Assembly: GCF_020859565.1 (NCBI RefSeq) | Contig: NZ_JAJHUO010000033.1 | Location: forward strand, 52,202-116,201 | DNA: 64,000 nt | DNA from: Saccharothrix luteola | Lineage (GTDB): Bacteria; Actinomycetota; Actinomycetes; Mycobacteriales; Pseudonocardiaceae | Direction: 5' to 3' | Part shown: piece by piece, positions 55,109-63,226 of the stretch | Numbering within the stretch: position 1 is the stretch's first letter | Layout of the letters: the number at the start of each line of letters is the position of its first letter | The notes under the pieces: model-generated | Database searches by the model: none | The model's input: only the letters and a program-made list of their open reading frames with translations | What the model was told of the DNA's origin: nothing | Position numbers and translations under genes: made by a program

Positions 55109-56788
55109 ATGACGACACCTCACGTCGCGAGGCCCTCGATCCTCACCGTGGACGACGACCCGGGCGTGTCCCGGTCCGTGGCGCGCGACCTGCGCCGCAA
55201 GTACGGCGAGGACTACCGGATCGTTCGGGCCGAGTCCGGTGCTCAGGCGCTCGACGCGGTGCGCGAGATCAAGCTGCGCGGCGAGGAGGTGGCGGTGCTG
55301 CTGGCCGACTACCGGATGCCCGGCATGAGCGGCATCGAGTTCCTGGAGGCCGCGATGGACCTCTTCCCCGCGGCACGGCGGGTGCTGCTGACCGCGTACG
55401 CCGACACCGACGCGGCGATCCGCGCCATCAACGTCGTCGACCTCGACCACTACCTGCTCAAACCGTGGGACCCGCCGGAGGAGAAGCTGTACCCCGTGCT
55501 GGACGAGCTGCTGCGCGCCTGGTCGGCGGCCGATCGCGGGCCCGCCCGGCAGGTCCGGGTCGTCGGGCACCGCTGGTCGTCGCGGTCCTACGAGGTGCGC
55601 GACTTCCTGGCCCGCAACTCCGTCCCGTTCCGCTGGCACGCGGTCGACGACGGCGACCCCGAGACCGGGCGGCTGCTCACCGCGTGCGGCGAGGACGGCG
55701 CGCGGCTGCCGGTGGTCGTCACCGCGGACGGCGAGGCGCTGGTCGAGCCGTCGGACGCGGAGCTGGCCGCCCGGGTCGGCCTGACCACGCGGCCGTCCAC
55801 CGACTTCTACGACCTGATCGTGGTCGGCGGCGGCCCCGCCGGGCTGGGCGCGGCGGTCTACGGCGGCTCGGAAGGGCTGCGCACGGTGCTGGTCGAGCGG
55901 CGCGCCACCGGTGGTCAGGCGGGCACCAGCAGTCGGATCGAGAACTACCTCGGCTTCCCCGACGGCGTGTCCGGCGAGCAGCTCACCGACCGCGCCCGCC
56001 GGCAGGCGCTGAAGTTCGACGTCGAGGTGCTGACCGCGTGCGACGTGGTGGGCCTGGAGGCACGTGGCGCGGCACGCGTGGTGCGGCTGGGCGACGGCAC
56101 CGAGCTGGCCGCGCACACCGTCATCCTCGCCACCGGCGTGTCCTACCGGATGCTGGACGCGCCGGGGCTCGGCGCGCTGACCGGCCGGGGCGTGTTCTAC
56201 GGCGCGGCCACCACCGAGGGGCCGAGCTGCGCGGGCCAGGACGTCTACCTCGTCGGCGGCGCGAACTCGGCGGGCCAGGCGGCGCTCTACTTCGCCGCGC
56301 ACGCCCGCCGCGTGGTGCTGGTCGTGCGCGGCGACTCGTTGGCCCGGTCGATGTCGCACTACCTCGTCGAACAGCTCGCCCGGGTCGCCAACGTCGAGGT
56401 GCGCACGTGCACCGAGGTCGTCGGCGGCACGGGGGAGGAGCACCTGGAGACGCTGACGTTGCGGCACGACAAGACCGGCGAGACGACGACCGTGCCCGCG
56501 TCCTGGCTGTTCGCGTTCATCGGCGCCGCCCCGCACACCGACTGGCTCACCGGCACGCTGGCCCGTGACGAGCGCGGGTTCGTGCTCGCCGGACCGGACC
56601 TGGTCACCGACGGCCGTCCGCCCGAGGGCTGGGGCCTCGACCGTCCGCCCTACCACCTGGAGACCAGCCTGCCGGGCGTGTTCGTCGCCGGCGACGTGCG
56701 CGCGGACTCGGTGAAGCGGGTCGCGTCGGCGGTCGGCGACGGCGCGATGGCCGTGTCGCTGGTCCACCGCTACCTGGAGAGGTCGTGA
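55109..56788 (+). CDS. Response regulator fused to a thioredoxin-reductase-like flavoprotein
   Basis: A 559-residue fusion. Residues 10-135 are a receiver domain (DDD at 15-17, phosphoacceptor Asp67 in LLADYRMPG, Lys in YLLKPWDPP). Residues about 150-225 are a small thioredoxin/glutaredoxin-like domain without a CxxC. Residues 232-555 are FAD/NAD(P)H Rossmann domains (DLIVVGGGPAGLGAAVYGGSEG, VYLVGGANSAGQAA, GVFVAGDVRADSVKRVASAVGDG). The redox CxxC of thioredoxin reductase is replaced by YGAATT, so it is not a normal reductase. It is translated with a cyclic-nucleotide-binding histidine kinase, its evident partner. The output may be redox chemistry rather than DNA binding. Confidence 0.9.
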   Translation: MTTPHVARPSILTVDDDPGVSRSVARDLRRKYGEDYRIVRAESGAQALDAVREIKLRGEEVAVLLADYRMPGMSGIEFLEAAMDLFPAARRVLLTAYADTDAAIRAINVVDLDHYLLKPWDPPEEKLYPVLDELLRAWSAADRGPARQVRVVGHRWSSRSYEVRDFLARNSVPFRWHAVDDGDPETGRLLTACGEDGARLPVVVTADGEALVEPSDAELAARVGLTTRPSTDFYDLIVVGGGPAGLGAAVYGGSEGLRTVLVERRATGGQAGTSSRIENYLGFPDGVSGEQLTDRARRQALKFDVEVLTACDVVGLEARGAARVVRLGDGTELAAHTVILATGVSYRMLDAPGLGALTGRGVFYGAATTEGPSCAGQDVYLVGGANSAGQAALYFAAHARRVVLVVRGDSLARSMSHYLVEQLARVANVEVRTCTEVVGGTGEEHLETLTLRHDKTGETTTVPASWLFAFIGAAPHTDWLTGTLARDERGFVLAGPDLVTDGRPPEGWGLDRPPYHLETSLPGVFVAGDVRADSVKRVASAVGDGAMAVSLVHRYLERS

Positions 56789-58233
56789 TGGAGAACCTGA
56801 CGGTCGACGACCTGCGCGGGCTGTTCCTGTTCGAGCACCTGTCGGAGGAGCAGCTGGCGTGGCTCGTCGCGCACGGCCAGGTGGAGACGCACGCGGCGGG
56901 CTCCCAGGTGCTGCGCGAAGGACAGCCGGCGACGTGCTTCTTCGTGCTGCTGGACGGCACGGTGGCGCTCAGCCGCGTCATCGGCGGCCAGCGCGTGGAG
57001 ACCAACCGCACCGACCACCGCGGCGCGTACTTCGGGGCCACCCAGGCGTACCTCGGCTCCGATGTCGAAGCCAGGACGGTCTACCAGATGACCGCCGACG
57101 CGGTGACCGACGTGCGGCTCTACCAGCTGCCCGCGCACGACTTCGGCGCGATGTTCCGCTCGTGGTTCCCGATGGCCATGCACCTGCTGGAGGGCCTGTT
57201 CTTCGGCATGCGCAACACCGAGCGGATCGTCAGCCAGCGGGAACGGCTGCTCGCGCTGGGTTCGCTGTCGGCCGGGCTGACGCACGAGCTGAACAACCCG
57301 GCCGCCGCGGCGGTGCGGGCCACCGGGGCGTTGCGCGAACGGGTCGCCGGGATGCGACACAAGCTGGCGCTGCTGGCGAACGGCTCGCTCGACCCGGCCA
57401 CCCTGCCGGTGCTGGTGGAGCTGCAGGAGAGCGCGGTCGAGCAGGTGGCGAAGGCGCCGACGCTCGGTCCGATGGAGACCGCCGACCTGGAGGACGAGGT
57501 CGCCGACTGGCTGGACGCGCACGGCGTGTCGGGCGGTTGGGACCTGGCGCCGGTGCTGGTCGCGGGCGGGCTGGACGTCGAGTGGCTCGACCGGGCGGCG
57601 GCGTTGTGCCCGCAGACCGCCACGGAGGCCGCCGTGCGCTGGCTGGCCTACACGGTCGAGACCGAGACGTTGATGAACGAGATCGAGGACGCCACCACCC
57701 GGGTGTCCACGCTGGTCGGCGCGGCCAAGCAGTACTCGCAGGTCGACCGGGCGCCGTTCCAGGTCGTCGACGTGCACGAACTGCTCGACTCGACGCTCGT
57801 GATGCTCGGCGGCAAGCTCGGCGACGGCGTGCGCGTGGTCAAGGACTACGACCGCACCCTGCCGCCGCTGCCCGCGTACCCGGCCGAGCTCAACCAGGTG
57901 TGGACGAACCTGGTCGACAACGCGGTGGCCGCCATGGCGGGCGACGGCACGCTGACCGTGCGCACGTACCGCGCCGGCGAGGACGCGGTGGTGGAGGTCG
58001 GCGACACCGGCGTGGGCATCCCGGACGACGTGAAGAGGCGCATCTTCGAGCCGTTCTTCACCACCAAGGCCGTGGGTGAGGGGACCGGGCTCGGCCTGGA
58101 CATCTCGTGGCGGATCGTGGTCGACCGCCACCACGGCGACATCCGGGTGGAGTCCGCGCCCGGCGACACCCGCTTCCGCGTCCACCTGCCGTTGAGCGCG
58201 CCGTCGGCGGAGAACGGGGAGGGCCGCGCCTGA
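56788..58233 (+). CDS. Cyclic-nucleotide-binding-domain sensor histidine kinase
   Basis: A 481-residue soluble kinase. Residues about 10-130 form a Crp-type cyclic-nucleotide-binding fold (LFLFEHLSEEQLAWLVAHG, then GSQVLREGQPATCFFVLLDGTVAL). The phospho-accepting helix reads LGSLSAGLTHELNNPAAAA, and the ATPase domain has NQVWTNLVDNAVAAM, VGDTGVGIP and GTGLGLDISWRIV. ATG 56788 overlaps the previous stop (TGATG). With the fused response regulator just before it, this makes an unusual two-component system that links nucleotide (or another ligand) sensing to a flavoprotein. Confidence 0.92.
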   Translation: MENLTVDDLRGLFLFEHLSEEQLAWLVAHGQVETHAAGSQVLREGQPATCFFVLLDGTVALSRVIGGQRVETNRTDHRGAYFGATQAYLGSDVEARTVYQMTADAVTDVRLYQLPAHDFGAMFRSWFPMAMHLLEGLFFGMRNTERIVSQRERLLALGSLSAGLTHELNNPAAAAVRATGALRERVAGMRHKLALLANGSLDPATLPVLVELQESAVEQVAKAPTLGPMETADLEDEVADWLDAHGVSGGWDLAPVLVAGGLDVEWLDRAAALCPQTATEAAVRWLAYTVETETLMNEIEDATTRVSTLVGAAKQYSQVDRAPFQVVDVHELLDSTLVMLGGKLGDGVRVVKDYDRTLPPLPAYPAELNQVWTNLVDNAVAAMAGDGTLTVRTYRAGEDAVVEVGDTGVGIPDDVKRRIFEPFFTTKAVGEGTGLGLDISWRIVVDRHHGDIRVESAPGDTRFRVHLPLSAPSAENGEGRA

Positions 58234-58303
58234 GGTTCGGGCCGTCGAGTCCGCGTTCCGGTCACCAGGCGAAGGCAAGGAGGTTGTCCACTCCCTGCCA
58301 TGG

Positions 58304-58359
58304 TCAACATATAGCCGATCGGGGGTCTTGCGGCAAGGCCCCCGTCGTGCCGCAGAATC
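58304..58359 (+). promoter_or_regulatory. RAE promoter module 2, upstream of rph
   Basis: The inverted repeat at 58321-58343 has arms GGGGGTCTTGC and GCAAGGCCCCC around a central G, with one mismatch: the RAE known to precede rifamycin-inactivation genes. TTGCGG (58328-58333) and CAGAAT (58353-58358) give a 19-base spacer. TCAAC at 58304 and TATAGC at 58310 are at the same offsets as in the module at 239-294. Confidence 0.88.
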
Positions 58360-58484
58360 TCCCGCCGAAGCCAGAACCTGCGGAAATGGTGTGCCGGTAG
58401 AACGCTGTGACCACCGGCGGACGAATCCGCGGGGTCGGCAGTGCGAACCGGCGAGGCCCGATGGGGCGAACGGAAGGTGGACGG

Positions 58485-61085
58485 ATGGGCGACTACGTGC
58501 TCGATCTCCAGGAGGTCGACCGGACGCAGGTCGCCGTGGTCGGCGGCAAGGGCGCGCACCTGGGAGAGCTCTCGCGGATCGAGGGCGTCAGCGTGCCGGC
58601 CGGTTTCTGCGTGACGACCGACGCCTACCGGCGGATCGTGCTGGACGCGCCGTCGCTCGGCGAGCTGCTGGACGGGCTGTCGCGCCTGAACCCGGACGAC
58701 CGGGAGGCGATCCGCACGCGCAGCGCGGAGATCCGGCGGGTCCTCGAGGGGATCGTCGTCCCGGACGGTGTGGCGGCGGCGATCACCGGTGCGCTCGCCC
58801 GCCTCGGCGACCGCGCCGCCTGCGCGGTGAGGTCGAGCGCGACGGCGGAAGACCTGCCGGGCGCCTCCTTCGCGGGTCAGCAGGACACGTACCTGAACGT
58901 CGTGGGGCCGGCGGCGGTCCTCCGGCACGTCAGCCGGTGCTGGGCCTCGCTGTTCACCGAACGGGCCGTCACCTACCGGCTGCGCAACGGCTTCGACCAC
59001 CGCAAGGTCCACATGGCCGTGGTCGTGCAGCGGATGGTCTTCCCGCACGCGTCGGGCGTCCTGTTCACGGCCGATCCCGTCACGTCCAACCGGAAGGTCT
59101 CCACCGTGGAGGCCGTCTTCGGCCTCGGCGAGGCCCTGGTCTCCGGCCTGGTGAACGCGGACGCCTACCAGGTGCGGGACGACGAGGTCATCGCCAAGGC
59201 GGTCGCCGCCAAGGAGATCGCCGTCCAAGCCTCGCCGGACGGCGGGACGCGGGAGCAGCCGATCGAGCCCGCGGGGCGGGAACAACCTGCGCTGACCGAC
59301 GCCCAGGTCGTGCGGCTGGTGCGGCTCGGCCGGCGGGTCGAGGCGCACTTCGGCCGTCCCCAGGACATCGAGTGGTGCCTGGTCGACGACGACTTCCACG
59401 TCGTCCAGAGCCGGCCGATCACCACGCTGTTCCCCATCCCGGAGACCGACGACCGGGAGAACCACGTCTACGTCTCCGTCGGGCACCAGCAGATGATGAC
59501 CGACGCCATGAAGCCCTTGGGGCTCTCGGTGTGGCAGTTGACGACCACCCGGCCCATGGCCGAGGCCGGCGGGAGGTTGTTCGTCGACGCCACCAGGCTC
59601 CTGGCTTCGCCCACGAGCCGCGCCGGGTTCCTCGAGGTGGTGGGGAAATCCGATCCGCTGATCGAGGACGCGGTGCGGACCGTCGTCGAGCGCGACGGCT
59701 TCCTCCCGTCGTTCCCGGACGACGGCCCCGCCCAGACGATCCCCGGCGCCGAGCCGGTCGCGATCGAGCCCGACCCGGCCCTCGTGACGGAGCTGATCGA
59801 GCAGGGTGAGGCGTCCGTCGCCGCGGTCGAGCGCGAGATCAGGACGAAGTCCGGCTCGGAGCTGCTGGACTTCATCCTGGCGGACTTCGAGGAGCTGAGG
59901 CGGGTCCTGTTCGACCCGCGCGGCATCAAGCCGATCATGGCGGCGATGCGGGCGACGTGGTGGCTCAACGAGCACCTGCACGAGTGGCTGGGCGAGAAGG
60001 ACGCGGCCGACGCGCTCTCGCAGTCCGTGCCCCACAACGTCACCTCGGAGATGGGGCTGGCGCTCCTCGACGTCGCGGACGTGATCCGCCCGCACCCGGA
60101 AGTCGTCGCCTTCCTGCGCGACACGACGGACGAGGACTTCCTCGACGGGCTGGTCGAAGTGGACGGTGGACGGGAGGCGCGCGACGCCATCGTGGCCTAC
60201 CTCGACAAGTACGGCATGCGCTGCGTCGGCGAGATCGACATCACCAGGCCGCGGTGGAGCGAACGGCCCACCATGCTGCTGCCCCTGCTGCTGTCCAACG
60301 TCAAGAACCTCGAGCCGGGCGCCGGCGCGCGGCGCTTCGAGCAAGGGCGGCAGGACGCGTGGCAGAAGGAGCAGGAGGTGCTGGAGCGCGTGCGGGCGCT
60401 GCCGGACGGGGAGCGGAAGGCCGAGGAGACCAAGCGGAACATCGATCTCGTCCGGACCTTCGCCGGGTACCGCGAGTACCCGAAGTACGGGATGATCCGC
60501 CGCTACTTCGCCTACAAGCAGGCGTTGCTGGCCGAGGCCGAGCGCTTGGTGCGCGCCGGCGTGCTCCGGGAGGCGGAGGACATCTTCTTCCTGAGGTTCC
60601 GGGAACTCCAGGAAGTCGTGCGGGCGAACCAGGTCGACCACGAACTCGTCAGCCGGCGCAAGGACGTGTTCAGGTCGCACCAAGCGCTCACGCCACCGCG
60701 CGTGCTCACTTCGGACGGTGAGACCCTCAACGGCGCGTACCGGCGCGACGACCTGCCCGCCGGCGCGCTGGTCGGCCTGGCGGTGTCCGCCGGGGTCGTC
60801 GAAGGGCGGGCCCGGGTCATCCTGGACATGGCGGAGGCCGACGTCGAACCGGGCGACATCCTGGTCACGACGCACACGGACCCCAGTTGGTCGCCCCTGT
60901 TCGTCGCGATTGCCGGCCTGGTGACGGAGGTCGGCGGCCTGATGACCCACGGCGCGGTGATCGCGCGGGAGTACGGCCTGCCGGCCGTCGTCGGGGTGGA
61001 ACGCGCCACCCGGGTGATCCAGGACGGGCAGCGGATCCGGGTGAACGGGACCGACGGGCACGTCGAGATCCTCACCGAGGCGTGA
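58485..61085 (+). CDS. rph: Rifampin phosphotransferase
   Basis: An 866-residue enzyme that inactivates rifamycins by phosphorylating the ansa bridge, using ATP with release of AMP and phosphate. The N-terminal third is an ATP-grasp domain like PEP synthase (VVGGKGAHLGELSRIEGVSVPAGF, CAVRSSATAEDLPGASFAGQQ, GRPQDIEWCL). The middle 400 residues are the rifampin-binding domain. The C-terminal swivel domain carries the phosphohistidine His822 in GGLMTHGAVIAREYGLPAVVG. The length matches Rph (about 865) rather than PEP synthase. ATG 58485 follows GGAAGGTGG. The RAE promoter upstream supports the assignment and rifamycin induction. Confidence 0.93.
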   Translation: MGDYVLDLQEVDRTQVAVVGGKGAHLGELSRIEGVSVPAGFCVTTDAYRRIVLDAPSLGELLDGLSRLNPDDREAIRTRSAEIRRVLEGIVVPDGVAAAITGALARLGDRAACAVRSSATAEDLPGASFAGQQDTYLNVVGPAAVLRHVSRCWASLFTERAVTYRLRNGFDHRKVHMAVVVQRMVFPHASGVLFTADPVTSNRKVSTVEAVFGLGEALVSGLVNADAYQVRDDEVIAKAVAAKEIAVQASPDGGTREQPIEPAGREQPALTDAQVVRLVRLGRRVEAHFGRPQDIEWCLVDDDFHVVQSRPITTLFPIPETDDRENHVYVSVGHQQMMTDAMKPLGLSVWQLTTTRPMAEAGGRLFVDATRLLASPTSRAGFLEVVGKSDPLIEDAVRTVVERDGFLPSFPDDGPAQTIPGAEPVAIEPDPALVTELIEQGEASVAAVEREIRTKSGSELLDFILADFEELRRVLFDPRGIKPIMAAMRATWWLNEHLHEWLGEKDAADALSQSVPHNVTSEMGLALLDVADVIRPHPEVVAFLRDTTDEDFLDGLVEVDGGREARDAIVAYLDKYGMRCVGEIDITRPRWSERPTMLLPLLLSNVKNLEPGAGARRFEQGRQDAWQKEQEVLERVRALPDGERKAEETKRNIDLVRTFAGYREYPKYGMIRRYFAYKQALLAEAERLVRAGVLREAEDIFFLRFRELQEVVRANQVDHELVSRRKDVFRSHQALTPPRVLTSDGETLNGAYRRDDLPAGALVGLAVSAGVVEGRARVILDMAEADVEPGDILVTTHTDPSWSPLFVAIAGLVTEVGGLMTHGAVIAREYGLPAVVGVERATRVIQDGQRIRVNGTDGHVEILTEA

Positions 61086-61089
61086 CCGA

Positions 61090-61116
61090 GCCGGGTCTCG
61101 TCGGGCGGGGCCCGGC
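61090..61116 (+). terminator. Possible weak hairpin terminator after rph
   Basis: GCCGGG at 61090-61095 could pair with CCCGGC at 61111-61116 over a 15-base loop, just past the rph stop. The remaining bases to 61370 hold no gene I can support; a lower-GC patch near 61150-61220 may carry the promoter of the transporter operon. Confidence 0.35.
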
Positions 61117-61370
61117 CGATCGGGTCGTCGTTTCCGCCGGCCGGGCGAAATGTGGCGGGGGAATCCGATGAGTCGACGACAGACTTATTCGTAGCACGAC
61201 GGATATTCCACCACTCGGGAGGCGTTTCGCTGCCAATGCCATGAAACTCCGTGCCGGGCAAGCGTTTCGCACGAAGGCGTCCACGGAGCGGGACGGATGA
61301 TCGAGGGAAGCGCATTTCGGTAAGTTCCCCGCCGACTCGATTCCCTTTCGGTCCGGCACGGAGTTTCCCC

Positions 61371-62186
61371 ATGGCGCAGAAGGAACCGCGGCGCGCCGCG
61401 TTGTCCGCCACGCACTCGGTCCTGGTGCGCGTGGCGGCGGTGCTCGTGCTGCTCGCGGCCTGGGAGTCGTTGGCGCTGGCCGAGTTCTGGCCACCCGCCG
61501 TCCTGCCCGGGCCGTCGCAGGTGTGGGACCAGTTGCTCGCCGCCTCCGACAGTGACAACGGACAGGGCGGGTACGCGGGGTCCACCGTGGCCGAACGGCT
61601 GGGCGTCAGCCTCCGGCGCGTGGGCTACGGCTCCGCCTACGGCATCCTGGTCGGGGTGGTGCTCGGGCTCCTGATGGGCCTGGTGCCGCTGATCCGCGCG
61701 GTGGCCGAGCCGTTCGTGACGTTCCTGCGCGCGTTGCCGCCGCTGGCCTACCTGAGCCTGCTGGTCATCTGGTTCGGCATCGACGAGGAACCCAAGGTCT
61801 ACCTGCTCGTCGTGGCCGCGTTCCCGCCGGTCGCGGTCGCCACCGCGGCGGCCGTGACCGGCGTGAACCGGCAGTACGTGGAAGCCGCGCACGCGCTCGG
61901 CGCCAGCAGGCTCGGCGTGGTCGGCACGGTGGTGCTGCCCGCGTCCGCGCCGGAGATCCTCACCGGCGTCCGGCTGGCCGTCGGCGTGGCCTACAGCTCC
62001 GTCGTGGCCGCCGAGACCGTCAACGGCGCGGACGGCATCGGGGGCATGGTCCTCAACGCCCAGCGCTACAACCAGACCGCGGTCGTCCTGCTCGGGCTCG
62101 TCGTGATCGGCGTGACCGGGCTGCTCATCGACACCGCCATCCTCGCGCTGCAACGCGCCGTCTCGCCCTGGCGCGGGCGGGCATGA
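61371..62186 (+). CDS. ABC transporter permease, TauC/SsuC-like
   Basis: A 271-residue inner-membrane permease with about six helices. The cytoplasmic loop that contacts the ATPase reads VEAAHALGASRLGVVGTVVLPASAPEILTGVRLAVG (the EAA motif), typical of the taurine/sulfonate/nitrate class. ATG 61371 has GGAG eight bases upstream. Its stop overlaps the start of the binding-protein gene (ATGA). With the next two genes it forms an importer for a sulfonate, nitrate or related small anion; the real substrate is not evident. Confidence 0.92.
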   Translation: MAQKEPRRAALSATHSVLVRVAAVLVLLAAWESLALAEFWPPAVLPGPSQVWDQLLAASDSDNGQGGYAGSTVAERLGVSLRRVGYGSAYGILVGVVLGLLMGLVPLIRAVAEPFVTFLRALPPLAYLSLLVIWFGIDEEPKVYLLVVAAFPPVAVATAAAVTGVNRQYVEAAHALGASRLGVVGTVVLPASAPEILTGVRLAVGVAYSSVVAAETVNGADGIGGMVLNAQRYNQTAVVLLGLVVIGVTGLLIDTAILALQRAVSPWRGRA

Positions 62187-63226
62187 GCGCCGACACCGGG
62201 AGCACCACCATGTCCGTCACGCGCAGATCGGTCCTGTCCCTGCTCGCCGCCGCCCCCGTGCTGGCCGCGTGCGGGGTCGGCGGCTCGTCGCCGGCCGAGT
62301 CCGGTGGGCGCCAGGTCCGGATCGGCTACCAGAACTTCGCCGACGGCACGCTGCTGGTGAAGGACCAGGGCGTGCTGGAGAAGGCGCTGCCTGACCACCG
62401 GATCGCCTGGACGTCGTTCGACTCCGGCGCGAGCATCAACACCGCGTTCCTGGGCGGCGCCATCGACCTCGCGGTCATCGGCAGCAGCCCCGCCGCCGCC
62501 GGGTTGTGCCCGCCGTTGAACATCCCCTACCAGGTCGTCGAGCTGCTCAACGTGATCGGCGACAGCGAAGCGCTGGTGGTGCGCAAGGACAGCGGCGTCA
62601 CCGACATCAAGGGACTGGTGGGCCGCAAGGTCGCCGCGCCGTTCAGCTCCACGGCGCACTACAGCCTCCTGGCCGCCTTCCAGCAGGCCGGCGTCGACCC
62701 CGCCTCGGTGACGCTGGTCGACCTGGAGCCGCAGAACATCCAGGCCGCCTGGCAGCGCGGTGACATCGACGGCGCCTACGTGTGGACGCCCGTGCTCAGC
62801 GTGCTCCAGCAGGACGGCCTGACCCTCACCGACAGCGCGAAGCTGGCCGCCGCGGGCAAACCGACGTTGACGTTCACCGTGGCGCGCAAGGAGTTCGTCG
62901 AGCGGAACGGCGACGTGCTGGACCGGTGGCTGGCCGCCACCGACGACGCCATCAAGAAGATCAAGAACGAGCCGCGGGTGGTCGCCGAGGCCGTCGCGCG
63001 GCAGATCGGCGCCGGCGTGGACGACGCGTTGTCGCAGCTCAAGCAGAACATCTACCTCGACCACGCCGAACAGCGCGGTCCCGAGTACTTCGGCACCGCC
63101 GACGCGCCGGGCAGGCTCGCCGAGCAGCTGCGCGCCGCCGCCGAGTTCCTGCACGGTCAGCGGAAGGTGGACTCGGTGCCGGACATCGCGGCGTTCCGCG
63201 CGGCCCTGCGAGCGCCCCGTGGGTGA
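62183..63226 (+). CDS. ABC transporter substrate-binding lipoprotein, TauA/SsuA-like
   Basis: A 347-residue exported binding protein. The N-terminal signal has twin Arg (TRRSVLSLLAAAPVLAACG) and a lipobox ending at Cys, so it is probably a lipoprotein. The body matches the aliphatic sulfonate/taurine class: VRIGYQNFADGTLLVKDQG, FDSGASINTAFLGGAIDLAVIGSSPAAAG, LVGRKVAAPFSSTAHYSLLAAFQQAGVD, AAWQRGDIDGAYVWTPVL. It overlaps the permease gene by four bases and the ATPase gene by eight. It captures the substrate for the importer. Confidence 0.92.
   Translation: MSADTGSTTMSVTRRSVLSLLAAAPVLAACGVGGSSPAESGGRQVRIGYQNFADGTLLVKDQGVLEKALPDHRIAWTSFDSGASINTAFLGGAIDLAVIGSSPAAAGLCPPLNIPYQVVELLNVIGDSEALVVRKDSGVTDIKGLVGRKVAAPFSSTAHYSLLAAFQQAGVDPASVTLVDLEPQNIQAAWQRGDIDGAYVWTPVLSVLQQDGLTLTDSAKLAAAGKPTLTFTVARKEFVERNGDVLDRWLAATDDAIKKIKNEPRVVAEAVARQIGAGVDDALSQLKQNIYLDHAEQRGPEYFGTADAPGRLAEQLRAAAEFLHGQRKVDSVPDIAAFRAALRAPRG

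Noticed and set aside
55109..56788. Ordinary thioredoxin reductase
   Set aside because: The redox CxxC is missing and a receiver domain is fused at the N-terminus.
58304..58359. Simple intrinsic terminator after the sensor-kinase gene
   Set aside because: The hairpin is followed by a conserved promoter-like tail rather than a T run, and the same module with identical spacing occurs at 239-294. The RAE explanation fits better.
57846..61061. A 1071-codon open frame on the minus strand across the rph gene
   Set aside because: It is rich in Arg, His, Gly and Ala, has no domain and no ribosome-binding site. It is a GC-driven shadow of rph, which carries full domain signatures on the plus strand.
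58485..61085. Phosphoenolpyruvate synthase
   Set aside because: The N-terminal ATP-grasp and the phosphohistidine motif are shared, but there is no C-terminal PEP/pyruvate TIM barrel and the domain order and length match rifampin phosphotransferase.
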